NCBI RefSeq assembly: GCF_042643485.1
Contig: NZ_JBHRSJ010000035.1
Span: 343,887-407,886, forward strand
Length of the DNA stretch: 64,000 nt
DNA from: Azotobacter bryophylli
GTDB lineage: Bacteria; Pseudomonadota; Gammaproteobacteria; Pseudomonadales; Pseudomonadaceae
Reading direction: 5' to 3'
Shown piece by piece: positions 15,105 to 22,471 of the stretch (the stretch's first letter is position 1; every line of letters starts with the position of its first letter). Under the pieces are notes generated by a model. That model was not told the origin of the DNA, did no database searches, and worked only from the letters and a program-made list of their open reading frames with translations. Position numbers and translations under genes: made by a program.

Positions 15105-15421
15105 GTGCGCTTTCCTCTCTGATTCAGACCGTTACGCCAACCTCCACCGCCGAGCTTGATTGGGTTAAGTCAAGGATGACGTCCGTTTCCATAGCTCGCC
15201 ATAACCTGGCTGCCGGTATTTCGGCCATTGGCTCCATCATGGCCAAACTGGCCGGCGAAGAAGAGTTGAGCCATAGCGAGGCGTATGGCCTCGGCTGGCT
15301 GCTGGAAGAACTCGGCGACACCCTCCTTGAACTGGAAAACATGGGCACGGCGGCAAGTGATCGCCGGCGCGCGCTCGAAGCAGGGGCGAGGACCCTTGAG
15401 CTTCAAGGAGGTGAGGCATGA
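15101..15421 (+). CDS. Hypothetical early protein
   Basis: A 106-residue helical protein (LSSLIQTVTPTSTAELDWVK, LGWLLEELGDTLLELENM). Coupled by ATGA overlaps to the ORFs on both sides. It is similar in style to its two neighbours (short helical proteins with a central LL-E-rich helix), so the three may be diverged relatives. Function unknown. Confidence 0.7.
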   Translation: MSALSSLIQTVTPTSTAELDWVKSRMTSVSIARHNLAAGISAIGSIMAKLAGEEELSHSEAYGLGWLLEELGDTLLELENMGTAASDRRRALEAGARTLELQGGEA

Positions 15422-15717
15422 CAGTCGCTACCAGCTCAGCGCTGGAGGCTAAGGTCTCCGCTGCCTCTATCCAGCAGTTTACCCCCCTAATTTGCTGCGA
15501 AACCCAGTTCGCGCCAGTGGCAGGGCTCACCGTAGAGAACTGTCTGGACGGCAGTAGCAACCTGCTCGCCGGCTGTGAGCACCTGACGCGCTTGATTGTC
15601 GATGGCACTCCGGAAGATGCGAAGCAGTCCGCCTATTGCCTGTCCTTCCTGCTGGAGGGAGCAAGGGCGCTGCTCGACTCCGCCAACACCCAACTGAACA
15701 AGAGGGTTAAGCCATGA
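15418..15717 (+). CDS. Hypothetical early protein
   Basis: A 99-residue helical protein with several cysteines (LICCETQF, NCLDGSS, AGCEHL, YCLSFLL). The C-terminal helix LSFLLEGARALLDSANTQL resembles the LEELGDTLLELEN helix of the preceding gene. Start and stop overlap the neighbours by 4 bp. Function unknown. Confidence 0.7.
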   Translation: MTVATSSALEAKVSAASIQQFTPLICCETQFAPVAGLTVENCLDGSSNLLAGCEHLTRLIVDGTPEDAKQSAYCLSFLLEGARALLDSANTQLNKRVKP

Positions 15718-15992
15718 GCAGGACTACCCTCGGAATCACGTTCCGTGCCACCCCGCCGGCTGATCTGGCGAAGAAGGGCAACACCGATGTGCTCTGCACG
15801 GTTCAGAACATCGATGCCGATCTGGCGCTGGACGGCGCGCTCGATCTGCTGGACGCGGCACGCGGTGGCCTGCTGAACATCGTCGATGAGGAAAACGTCT
15901 CTCGCCAGGTGGTGCTGGTGCTTCATGCCCTGGAGAGCGCAACCGCCCTGGTGCGCGCCGCCTTCGAGGGCGAGGAGGTGGCCAATGACTGA
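15714..15992 (+). CDS. Hypothetical early protein
   Basis: A 92-residue acidic helical protein (DADLALDGALDLLDAARGGLL, LVLHALESATALVRAAF). Third member of the coupled series, start in an ATGA overlap and end overlapping the next gene by 8 bp. Function unknown. Confidence 0.7.
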   Translation: MSRTTLGITFRATPPADLAKKGNTDVLCTVQNIDADLALDGALDLLDAARGGLLNIVDEENVSRQVVLVLHALESATALVRAAFEGEEVAND

Positions 15993-16218
15993 GCGCACCG
16001 ACATCCAGCAACTGGCCGACCAGGTCGAGAACTGCATCACCGCCATCATCGGCCTGGCCAAGGCGGTTCACGAGGATCTCGCTTTCGAGGGCTCTGACGC
16101 TGGACCGCGCATGAGTACGACCGAGGTGGATGCCATCCACTTCTCGATCATCACCATCGCACAGGTCGCTGGAAACGACCTCGCCACCCTGCTGAACAAG
16201 CTGGGGGTTCCGGTATGA
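15985..16218 (+). CDS. Hypothetical early protein
   Basis: A 77-residue helical protein (MTERTDIQQLADQVENCITA, HFSIITIAQVAGNDLATLL). The frame is open from 15886, but ATG 15985, preceded by GAGGAGG, gives the shortest overlap and a plausible protein. Same operon as neighbours. Function unknown. Confidence 0.65.
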   Translation: MTERTDIQQLADQVENCITAIIGLAKAVHEDLAFEGSDAGPRMSTTEVDAIHFSIITIAQVAGNDLATLLNKLGVPV

Positions 16219-16376
16219 GCCAGAAGAGCGAGAGGCAGCAGAAGCGTTGGCTGAGCAGCCACGCTGGTTCGTTTGGGGCGATCACCTACAACGCGGACAA
16301 CTGGCACAACCCGTTCGAGGTCGAGCGGGCGTGGCCTGAGAACGACCTGAAAGCCGCTGGGGAGGATTCGCTGTGA
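16215..16376 (+). CDS. Short basic early protein (53 residues)
   Basis: An ORF of 53 codons, MSQKSERQQKRWLSSHAGSF followed by GAITYNADNWHNPFEVERAW. It starts in an ATGA overlap with the previous stop and ends in GTGA shared with the next GTG start, which supports it despite its length. The tryptophan-rich C-terminus looks folded. Function unknown. Confidence 0.6.
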   Translation: MSQKSERQQKRWLSSHAGSFGAITYNADNWHNPFEVERAWPENDLKAAGEDSL

Positions 16377-17200
16377 GTGATCTGACCGCCATCGGCGGAG
16401 GCGCCGTCACCATGACCAGCCTGGAACTGGTCGACTTCATCAACGGCCACCGCAGGCAGCAGGCCGAGCTGGCTGGGGCTGAGTTTCCGTCAACGCAACA
16501 TCCGACACTGCTGCATAAGAATTTTCTGGCGAAGGTTCCAGAAGTTTTAGGCGCAGAGACATCGGCTAAGTTTTCAGCCGATCTCCCCGACCGCTATGGG
16601 CGTCCTCGCAAGGGCTACCGCTTCCCCAAGCGCGAGTCCTGCCTGATGGCCATGTCCTACAGCTACGAGCTGCAGGCGGCGGTATTCGATCACATGACCG
16701 CCCTGGAGCAGCAGTTGGCGGCCGTCTTCACCGTCCCGCAGACCCGGGCCGAGGCCCTGCGCCTGGCGGCCGATCTCGAGGAACAGAACGCCCAGCTGAT
16801 GCTGGAGAACCAGCAGAAGGCCCTGCGGATCGAGAGCCTGGAGTCGGTCTTCCAGGCCGGCATGACGCCGACGCAGTTCTGCAAGCGCCTCAACGGCGTG
16901 AATACCCAGCAGGTGAATGGCGCGCTTCTGGCCATCGGCTGGATCTACGACGCGGAGCGCGACCCGGAGCGGTCGGCCAAGTACCGGGTGTCTAGTAGGG
17001 CTAGGGACAAGTACCTGACCGAGGGCGTGATCAGCATCGAGAAGGAGGGCGGCAGTCCCTTCGTGAAGTACACGCTGGTGCTGCTCCAGAAGGGTGCGGC
17101 CCGTCTGCACGAGCTGTACCTGCAGGAGGCGCTGCCCATGAAGGCGGATTGGGACGGGAAATTCACCCATGCCAAGTTCGCCCTGGGAGGCCGGCAATGA
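16373..17200 (+). CDS. Rha-family/KilA-C antirepressor-like regulatory protein
   Basis: A 275-residue protein with a GTG start coupled to the previous stop. Residues about 15-110 match the phage Rha (pRha) domain (ELVDFINGHRRQQAE, HPTLLHKNFLAKVPEVLG, YRFPKRESCLMAMSYSYELQ). A coiled coil at about 120-165 leads to a C-terminal KilA-C/ANT-type domain (AGMTPTQFCKRLNGVNTQQV, LLAIGWIYD, KYTLVLLQKG). Such proteins act as antirepressors or host-dependent regulators. Expression from the early operon fits this. Confidence 0.8.
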   Translation: MSDLTAIGGGAVTMTSLELVDFINGHRRQQAELAGAEFPSTQHPTLLHKNFLAKVPEVLGAETSAKFSADLPDRYGRPRKGYRFPKRESCLMAMSYSYELQAAVFDHMTALEQQLAAVFTVPQTRAEALRLAADLEEQNAQLMLENQQKALRIESLESVFQAGMTPTQFCKRLNGVNTQQVNGALLAIGWIYDAERDPERSAKYRVSSRARDKYLTEGVISIEKEGGSPFVKYTLVLLQKGAARLHELYLQEALPMKADWDGKFTHAKFALGGRQ

Positions 17201-17964
17201 GCGTACAAGCCATGACCTGGGCCCTGGAACAGAAGGTCGTCAGCGATGCCACGGCGCGCCACGTGCTGTTGTGCCTGGCCAACTACGCCGACAAGGACGG
17301 CAAGGCGGCGTTCCCTTCGGTGAAGAGCCTGAGCGACGACACCGGGCTCTCCGAGCGGACCGTCCGCTACAAGCTCGACTCGCTCGAGGAGGCGGGCGTG
17401 ATCGTCAGGGGTAACCAGGCGATCGCTGCCGCCCACATCGACCGCCATGACCGTCGCCCGGTGGTGTACGACATCGTCATGGCGCGGGGTGCAGGAGCTG
17501 CATGCCGTAACGAGCGGGGTGCAAATGAAGACGCACCGGGGTGCAGCTCACGACAGGACGGGGTGCAAACGAAGACAGAACGGGGTGCAGGAGCTGCACC
17601 CAATCCGTCCTTGAACCGTCCTTTACCCGTCAATGAACCGTCTTTGTCCGACTTCGACCGGTTCTGGACGCTGTACCCGAAGAAGGTCAAGCGCAAGGAC
17701 GCGCTCAAGGCCTGGACGAAACTCAAGCCGAGCACCGAGCTCCAGCAGACCCTGATCGCTGCCCTGGGGAGGCACTGTGCCTCGCAGGACTGGATCAAGC
17801 ACGGCGGCCAGTACATCCCGCTGGCCAGCTCCTGGCTCAACGGCGAGCGCTGGGAAGACGATCTCAAGCCGGGGGCTGCCGCGGGACAACCGTCGGCCTA
17901 CACCAACCTGCCCCAGCACACCCCCGAGATGTACCAGGGAGGCTCCGATGGCCCGCAATTTTAA
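17197..17964 (+). CDS. Replication initiator, O-like protein with winged helix
   Basis: A 255-residue protein starting at ATG 17197 in an ATGA overlap. The N-terminal winged helix-turn-helix (ARHVLLCLANYADKDG, AFPSVKSLSDDTGLSERTVR, LDSLEEAGVI) is that of phage replication initiators. The low-complexity middle (about 98-145) is encoded by a DNA iteron array. The C-terminal domain (FWTLYPKKVKRKDALKAWTKL, GGQYIPLASSWLNGERW) is the usual module that contacts the helicase system. It should bind the iterons inside its own gene, as lambda O does, and recruit the loader and helicase encoded next. Confidence 0.85.
   Translation: MSVQAMTWALEQKVVSDATARHVLLCLANYADKDGKAAFPSVKSLSDDTGLSERTVRYKLDSLEEAGVIVRGNQAIAAAHIDRHDRRPVVYDIVMARGAGAACRNERGANEDAPGCSSRQDGVQTKTERGAGAAPNPSLNRPLPVNEPSLSDFDRFWTLYPKKVKRKDALKAWTKLKPSTELQQTLIAALGRHCASQDWIKHGGQYIPLASSWLNGERWEDDLKPGAAAGQPSAYTNLPQHTPEMYQGGSDGPQF
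17485..17602. repeat. Iteron array, probable phage replication origin
   Basis: CGGGGTGCA occurs five times, at 17485, 17515, 17537, 17559 and 17581, with spacings of 30, 22, 22 and 22 bp. The first and last copies extend into a dyad GGTGCAG-GAG-CTGCACC or a variant of it. The repeats are read in different codon frames (RGA, PGC, DGV), so conservation acts on DNA and not on protein. Position inside the initiator gene matches lambdoid origins. Confidence 0.8.
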
Positions 17965-18766
17965 CTTCACCCGTCGTCCGGAAGTGGTGGAGCGCGACGT
18001 GCTGCTGACCATCTGCCCGGTACCGGGGCACGGTGGCTACATGGCCGCCGAGGTCGAGCAGTTCGACGGCTCCTACCGGCGGCAAGGGTGTCCGAAATGC
18101 CTCTGGGAGGCCCTGAATCTTGCTCCGATCGGGAGCGATGCCCGTGCCCAGGCGGCAGCCATGAAACGCGCTGAGCGCGTCAATGCGCTGCTGGTCGGCT
18201 CGGGGATCAGTCCGCGGTTCCGCGAGTGCACGCTGGAGAACTACCGCACGGACGGTGGTAACGCGGCCATGGTCACGGCGCTAGAAACCTGCCGGCAGTA
18301 CGTCGAGCGGTTCGAAGAGCACTACGCTGCCGGCCGTTGCCTGCTGCTGCTGGGGAATGTCGGTACCGGGAAAACCCACCTGGCCAGTGCCATGGCTCAG
18401 GCGCTGATTCGGCAGCATCTGGCGGCGGCGGTGATCACCACGGCCGGCGAGGTGATCCGCGTCGCCAAGGAAGCGATGGACCGCAAGGCCGGTTACACCG
18501 AGCGCGACGTGTTGAACGAGCTGGCCGGTTTCGACCTGCTGGTGCTGGACGAGGTCGGCGCCCAGGCGGGCACGGAGTACGAGCGAGGCCTGCTGCATGA
18601 GGTGATCGACCGGCGCTACCAGTCGGTGCTGCCGACCATCCTGATCTCCAACCTGTGCGCCGCGGATCTGGCCAAGTACATCGGCGATCGCGCCCTCGAT
18701 CGCCTGCGCCAGGGCGGCGGCCTGAGGGCGGGATTCACCTGGGAATCGCTCCGGAGGCGTGCATGA
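17948..18766 (+). CDS. DnaC-like helicase loader (AAA+ ATPase)
   Basis: A 272-residue protein starting at ATG 17948 behind GGGAGG; the open frame upstream belongs to the previous gene. It has CPVPGHGG and CPKCLW cysteines near the N-terminus (possible zinc site, about 22-55), Walker A GNVGTGKTH (about 136-144), Walker B LLVLDEVGA (about 197-205) and a sensor arginine region near the end (RALDRLRQGG). It would load the DnaB-like helicase encoded next. Confidence 0.9.
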   Translation: MARNFNFTRRPEVVERDVLLTICPVPGHGGYMAAEVEQFDGSYRRQGCPKCLWEALNLAPIGSDARAQAAAMKRAERVNALLVGSGISPRFRECTLENYRTDGGNAAMVTALETCRQYVERFEEHYAAGRCLLLLGNVGTGKTHLASAMAQALIRQHLAAAVITTAGEVIRVAKEAMDRKAGYTERDVLNELAGFDLLVLDEVGAQAGTEYERGLLHEVIDRRYQSVLPTILISNLCAADLAKYIGDRALDRLRQGGGLRAGFTWESLRRRA

Positions 18767-20139
18767 GGGTGGATCTTTACAGCGAAGAGTCGGAGTACGG
18801 CGTCATCGGCGCCATGCTGCTGCAGGCCGAACTGATCGAGGCGGTGACTGAGCGCCTGGTGGTGGGCGACTTCTACGATCCGGTCTGCCAGGAGCTGTTC
18901 CAGCTGATCCGGGCCTGTCACGAGCAGAGCCTGCCGGTCGACGTGGTGACCCTGTCCGAGCAGAAGCCGATGCTGGCCTGCGGCGAGCGCACGCTCTTCG
19001 TGGCAGGCACCATCGCGAGCAATACCCCGAGCACGGCGAATTGGGAAACCTACGCCAAGATCGTCAAGCAGCGCTCCGTCGCTCGGAAGGTGGTGGCGGC
19101 CGCCGACCAGATCAAGCAGCGCATGGAGGAGGGCCTGTCGCTGGACGAGGTGCTCGCCTTCGGGCAGCAGGCTTGGGTGGAGCTCGAGGCCGAGGGGACG
19201 ACCGCCCGCAAGGAGTACCGCTTCATCGGCGAGATCCTCCCGGCGGCCGTCGACGGAATCGATGCCCGCTTCAACCGGCAGGTGATTCTCGGACACGACA
19301 CCGGACTGACCGATCTGGATGGGCTGGTGCCGGGGCTTTGCCCGGGGCACCTGGTGGTGGTTGGCGGCCTCCCGGGCCTCGGTAAAACCACCTTGGGCCT
19401 GGGGTTTGCCGAGCGCATTGCGGTCCAGCACCAACGTCCGGCGCTGGTGTTCAGCCTGGAGATGACGGACGTGGAGTTGGTGAACCGCTCCATCGCCGCG
19501 GCGGGCACCGTTCCGCTCAAGCGGATCAACGAGGGGCATTCACTCGAGGACGGGGACTGGACCGGCATCACCTCGGCCGTCTCCCGGCTCAAGGACGCCC
19601 CGCTGATCATCTGCGACGACGCCTCGCTGACGCTCCGCGGTATCCGGCGCATCGCGCGATCGGTGAAGCGCGAGTATGGCCTGGATGTGGTGGTGATCGA
19701 CTACATCGGCCTGATCGAGGCAGACCAGAAGTCGGGCAGCCGCTATCAGGACGTGACGGAGATCAGCAGGGGGATCAAGCGGCTCGCCAAGGAGCTGGCG
19801 GTGCCGATCGTGCTGCTGGCGCAGCTCAACCGGGGATCGACCAGCCGGCCTGGGAAGAAGCCCACCAAGAGTGACCTGCGCGACTCCGGACAGATCGAGG
19901 CGGATGCCGACATCGTGATCTTGGTCCATCGCGACATGGAAAGCGAGGCCGGGCAGAACGGGGTCACGGAGTTGATCGTCGACAAGAACCGCCACGGCCC
20001 GGTGGGGAGCTGCTTCGTCCAGCACCAGGGCGCCTATCACCGATTCGTCAATCTCGCCGGCCCGCGGGAAGTCAGTCAGGAGGAGGTCGAGATGGGCCGC
20101 ACCTTCGCCAGCAAGTTCAAGGGGAGAAAGACCGCATGA
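18763..20139 (+). CDS. DnaB-like replicative helicase
   Basis: A 458-residue hexameric helicase. The N-terminal DnaB domain begins SEESEYGVIGAMLLQAELIE. The RecA-type motor has Walker A GGLPGLGKTTL (about 202-212), FSLEM, VVVIDYIGLI and the arginine-finger region LRDSGQIEADADIVILVHRD. Start ATG 18763 overlaps the loader stop (ATGA). Loader plus helicase means the phage starts replication without the host DnaB/DnaC pathway. Confidence 0.94.
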   Translation: MRVDLYSEESEYGVIGAMLLQAELIEAVTERLVVGDFYDPVCQELFQLIRACHEQSLPVDVVTLSEQKPMLACGERTLFVAGTIASNTPSTANWETYAKIVKQRSVARKVVAAADQIKQRMEEGLSLDEVLAFGQQAWVELEAEGTTARKEYRFIGEILPAAVDGIDARFNRQVILGHDTGLTDLDGLVPGLCPGHLVVVGGLPGLGKTTLGLGFAERIAVQHQRPALVFSLEMTDVELVNRSIAAAGTVPLKRINEGHSLEDGDWTGITSAVSRLKDAPLIICDDASLTLRGIRRIARSVKREYGLDVVVIDYIGLIEADQKSGSRYQDVTEISRGIKRLAKELAVPIVLLAQLNRGSTSRPGKKPTKSDLRDSGQIEADADIVILVHRDMESEAGQNGVTELIVDKNRHGPVGSCFVQHQGAYHRFVNLAGPREVSQEEVEMGRTFASKFKGRKTA

Positions 20140-20438
20140 GTAAGGTAACAGCGGCATTGCCGCGCAAGAGCATGACCGCCCTGGAGCGCCAGTTCCTCAA
20201 GATCGCGGGTGAAGAACTGGCCAAGGTGACGATCGGCGGCCCGCTGGCCCTGGCCACCCTGCTGGACATCGTTGCCAGCTGGCACGCCAGCCGGACGAGT
20301 CTCAGCTTTCACGACTATGGCAAGTCCTGGCTGCAGGAGGGTAATGCGAAGAACAAGGTGGCCGATCGTTTGCTGCGCGATCTGTTTGGAGTGAGGCCGA
20401 AGACGGCAGAGGCTGGACCGTCTGATTCACGGGCATAA
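20136..20438 (+). CDS. Hypothetical protein after the helicase
   Basis: A 100-residue protein, last of the replication operon, coupled by ATGA. Mostly helical (ALERQFLKIAGEELAKVTI, ALATLLDIVASWHA) and basic at the C-terminus. Function unknown. Confidence 0.65.
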   Translation: MSKVTAALPRKSMTALERQFLKIAGEELAKVTIGGPLALATLLDIVASWHASRTSLSFHDYGKSWLQEGNAKNKVADRLLRDLFGVRPKTAEAGPSDSRA

Positions 20439-20450
20439 AAAAAGCGACCC

Positions 20451-20520
20451 CCCCGAAGGTAAGGCCGCCCGCTGCAGGGCAATGTTATCACCTCTCACTT
20501 GAGGGGTGAAACCTTCGGGG
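20451..20520 (+). ncRNA. Structured RNA element, possibly a C4-type phage antisense RNA
   Basis: A three-way-junction fold can be drawn. The closing stem is CCCCGAAGGT (20451-20460) with ACCTTCGGGG (20511-20520), 10 perfect pairs. Inside lie hairpins GCCC/GGGC (20467-20480) and CACCTCTC/GAGGGGTG (20489-20508, one wobble). The right arm of the closing stem runs into GGGGAGGG, the ribosome-binding site of the gene at 20531. Shape and parts of the sequence resemble my recollection of phage C4 antisense RNA, which silences antirepressor mRNA; that identity is tentative. Confidence 0.6.
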
Positions 20521-20530
20521 AGGGCATCGC

Positions 20531-20824
20531 ATGCGGTGGCGGACGAGACAGTATTTCTGCGAGCAGCAACTGACGCTGGACCTGACGACCGTTGAGGTGG
20601 CGCGGGTTCGAGAGACATGCGCGATTGGTACGCCGATCACCATTGACGGCGTGACTCGCACCGCCGGGGAGTGGGCCATGCTGCGTGGACTCAAGTGGCA
20701 GACCGTGAAAATGCGCCGAATGAGGGGCAACAGCTGGCGAGAGGCGCTGCGCCCAGGGCTTCGCAGGGTTCGGTGGATGGATGGCTGGTGCCGGGATGGA
20801 TACCGCCAGGCCTGCAGTCTGTGA
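20531..20824 (+). CDS. Hypothetical basic DNA-binding-like protein
   Basis: A 97-residue arginine/tryptophan-rich protein. The centre, ITIDGVTRTAGEWAMLRGLK followed by WQTVKMRRMRGNSWREAL, looks like the small HTH module found in phage HNH/AP2-type proteins (GxSRTLAEWA...RRG.S.EEAL). No nuclease motif is present. It follows a structured RNA element that overlaps its GGGAGGG ribosome-binding site. Possibly the late-gene activator of this phage; only its position and basicity support this. Confidence 0.6.
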   Translation: MRWRTRQYFCEQQLTLDLTTVEVARVRETCAIGTPITIDGVTRTAGEWAMLRGLKWQTVKMRRMRGNSWREALRPGLRRVRWMDGWCRDGYRQACSL

Positions 20825-20893
20825 GGTCCGGAAGAGCGATGTGGCGATCAGGGGGCTGTCGTCCTGCTGGCTTTCCCGATATGTCGAAGAGGG

Positions 20894-20921
20894 TTGTCTG
20901 GCCCATGCAGTCACATAGCGT
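20894..20921 (+). promoter_or_regulatory. Late promoter-like element 1 (lysis genes)
   Basis: TTGTCT (20894-20899), 16-bp spacer ending GCAGTCACA, TAGCGT (20916-20921). It shares GCAGTCACATAG with five other elements upstream of late gene blocks. A GGCTCC/GGAGCC hairpin (20940-20956) follows. It precedes the holin gene by 66 bp. Confidence 0.65.
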
Positions 20922-20986
20922 CCGCCGTGGCACTGCATGGGCTCCTATGCGGAGCCGATCATCGACCCCAGCATAGGAAGTACCCA

Positions 20987-21238
20987 ATGAGCGATAACAC
21001 CAGCACCACGAATGTCCTGATCGAGGCGGGTAAATCCGCGCCGGCCGTTGCCGCCAGCGGCGTCGTGCTTACCAGCGGGCCGAGCCTGGCGGACCAGGCC
21101 AGCATCATCGTTAGCGCCCTGACCGCGCTCTATGTGTTGGTGCAGTTGGCGTTCCTACTGCGCCGCGAACTTCGCTTCCGTAAAGCCTCGCGCTTGCAGG
21201 AGGCGATAAACCAGCAGGAGGAGGTCGGCACGAAATGA
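20987..21238 (+). CDS. Holin
   Basis: An 83-residue protein: a hydrophobic alanine/glycine stretch (APAVAASGVVLTSGP), one clear membrane helix at about 38-58 (ASIIVSALTALYVLVQLAFLL) and a basic tail (RRELRFRKASR). It starts at ATG 20987 with AGGAAG upstream and overlaps the endolysin gene by 4 bp. Position and topology indicate the holin that depolarises the membrane and frees the SAR endolysin. Confidence 0.8.
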   Translation: MSDNTSTTNVLIEAGKSAPAVAASGVVLTSGPSLADQASIIVSALTALYVLVQLAFLLRRELRFRKASRLQEAINQQEEVGTK

Positions 21239-21729
21239 AGGGTCGAATCGCCATCGCTGCGCTGACCATCAGTGCAGCGGCCTTCGCCGGTATCCTGACC
21301 CGCGAGGGCTTCAGCCCCGAGGCCTACCCGGACCCGACCCGTGGCGAATCCCTGCCGACTATCGGCTTTGGCTCGACCTCCGGCGTGCGGATGGGAGACA
21401 CCATCACGCCGGTCGCTGCGATCAACCGCAGCCTGCGCGAGGTGACGGAGTTCGAGGGGGCAGTCAAACAGTGCGTTCACGTCCCGCTCTATCAGGCCGA
21501 GTACGACGCCTACCTGGCCCTGGCGCACAACATCGGCCCGGGAGCGTTCTGCGGCTCGACCGTCGTCAAGCGGCTGAACGCTGAGGACTACCGCGGCGCC
21601 TGCCAGGCGATCCTGCTGTTCAAGTTCTCGAATGGCTACGACTGCTCCAAGCCTGGAAACCGGGTCTGTTCCGGGCTATGGGCTGACCGTCAGCGCGTCT
21701 ACCAGCAGTGCATGAGCGCACAGCAATGA
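21235..21729 (+). CDS. SAR endolysin, GH24 phage lysozyme
   Basis: A 164-residue lysozyme. The N-terminal alanine/glycine-rich segment (IAIAALTISAAAFAGIL) is a signal-anchor-release sequence: exported but membrane-tethered until holin action. The catalytic glutamate is E24 in TREGF, with D33 and T42 (LPTIGFGS) completing the T4-lysozyme triad, the D-to-T gap being 3 residues longer than usual. The helical body contains YLALAHNIGPGAF. Four cysteines lie in the second half. Coupled to holin and Rz by ATGA overlaps. Confidence 0.93.
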   Translation: MKGRIAIAALTISAAAFAGILTREGFSPEAYPDPTRGESLPTIGFGSTSGVRMGDTITPVAAINRSLREVTEFEGAVKQCVHVPLYQAEYDAYLALAHNIGPGAFCGSTVVKRLNAEDYRGACQAILLFKFSNGYDCSKPGNRVCSGLWADRQRVYQQCMSAQQ

Positions 21730-22097
21730 TCTTCCCCGTGGATGGACTGCGCCTGCTGGCCTATGCGGGCCTGGCCGGCGCCGGCTTCGCCTGTGGCTGG
21801 CAGATCCGCAACTGGCAGGCCGACAGCGCGGAGCTCGTCAAGGTCCAGCAGCAGGAACACCAGCGCGCCCTGGTCGCCGACGTGACCCGGAAGACGCTGA
21901 GCGCGATCGGGAATATCCGCATCGAGCAGCGGACCATCTACCAGAAGGCCACGAAGGAGGTTCTCCGTGATCCGGTTTATATCAATTGCCGTGTGCCTGC
22001 TGATGGTATGCAGCTGCTCAACACAGCGCGGAGCGGAGCAGATGGACGAGGGGCTGCTGCAGGAGTGCCCGCCGATGGAGGCGATCCCGGCCGCTGA
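21726..22097 (+). CDS. Rz: Rz-like inner-membrane spanin
   Basis: A 123-residue protein with an N-terminal membrane anchor (LRLLAYAGLAGAGFACGWQI), a periplasmic coiled coil (EHQRALVADVTRKTL) and the typical Rz end CRVPADGMQLLNTAR. ATG 21726 is set by the ATGA overlap. Its 3' third is overlapped in the +1 frame by Rz1. It joins with Rz1 to fuse inner and outer membranes in the last lysis step. Confidence 0.88.
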   Translation: MIFPVDGLRLLAYAGLAGAGFACGWQIRNWQADSAELVKVQQQEHQRALVADVTRKTLSAIGNIRIEQRTIYQKATKEVLRDPVYINCRVPADGMQLLNTARSGADGRGAAAGVPADGGDPGR

Positions 22098-22224
22098 GGA
22101 CGGTACCGCCCCTATGGGAGACGTGGTGAAAGCCGACATCGCCCTTGCCGGCCAGTATGAGGAATGCCGGACGCTGCATAACGGGCTGGTCAAGGCATTG
22201 AGGCAGGGAAGCGGCAAGCATTAG
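21967..22224 (+). CDS. Rz1: Rz1-like outer-membrane lipoprotein spanin
   Basis: An 85-residue lipoprotein with GTG start behind AAGGAGG. Signal IRFISIAVCLLMVCSC ends in a lipobox with the acylated cysteine at residue 17. The mature part has ECPPMEAIP. It begins inside the Rz gene in another frame and extends 127 bp beyond it, the overlapping Rz/Rz1 layout. Confidence 0.88.
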   Translation: MIRFISIAVCLLMVCSCSTQRGAEQMDEGLLQECPPMEAIPAAEDGTAPMGDVVKADIALAGQYEECRTLHNGLVKALRQGSGKH

Positions 22225-22244
22225 ACCAACCGCGTAGATAGGCA

Positions 22245-22275
22245 CGGCGAGGCTGACCCCTCGCCGTTTTTATTT
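22245..22275 (+). terminator. Terminator of the lysis operon
   Basis: CGGCGAGG (22245-22252) pairs with CCTCGCCG (22259-22266) over 8 bp with a 6-nt loop, followed by TTTTTATTT. It lies 20 bp after the Rz1 stop. Confidence 0.9.
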
Positions 22276-22416
22276 GTGCCGAGAAAGGCAGCCACTCTTC
22301 TCCTCAGCAACAAGTCTTCAACTGCCATCTTTACACCAAGCGTAAAGCCGTCACTCCAATACAATCGCACCCAGTTTTTACTAAGGTCATATCCCCTCCG
22401 GATCTGCATGGCCATC

Positions 22417-22468
22417 TTGCGCTTACCAGGCAGTCACATAGGTTCCGCGGCATTCCTACCGGAGTGCC
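22417..22468 (+). promoter_or_regulatory. Late promoter-like element 2 with adjacent dyad
   Basis: TTGCGC (22417-22422), 16-bp spacer, TAGGTT (22439-22444) with GGCAGTCACATAGGTTC. Four bases later GGCATTCC pairs with GGAGTGCC (22449-22468, loop TACC), the GGAG being the ribosome-binding site of the gene at 22472. Confidence 0.75.
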
Positions 22469-22471
22469 AGC

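Noticed and set aside
22221..22415. 64-codon minus-strand ORF between the lysis terminator and late element 2
   Set aside because: The AT-richer composition and plausible residues drew attention, but it has no ribosome-binding site, runs against the operon and would cross the lysis terminator. It may be a remnant.
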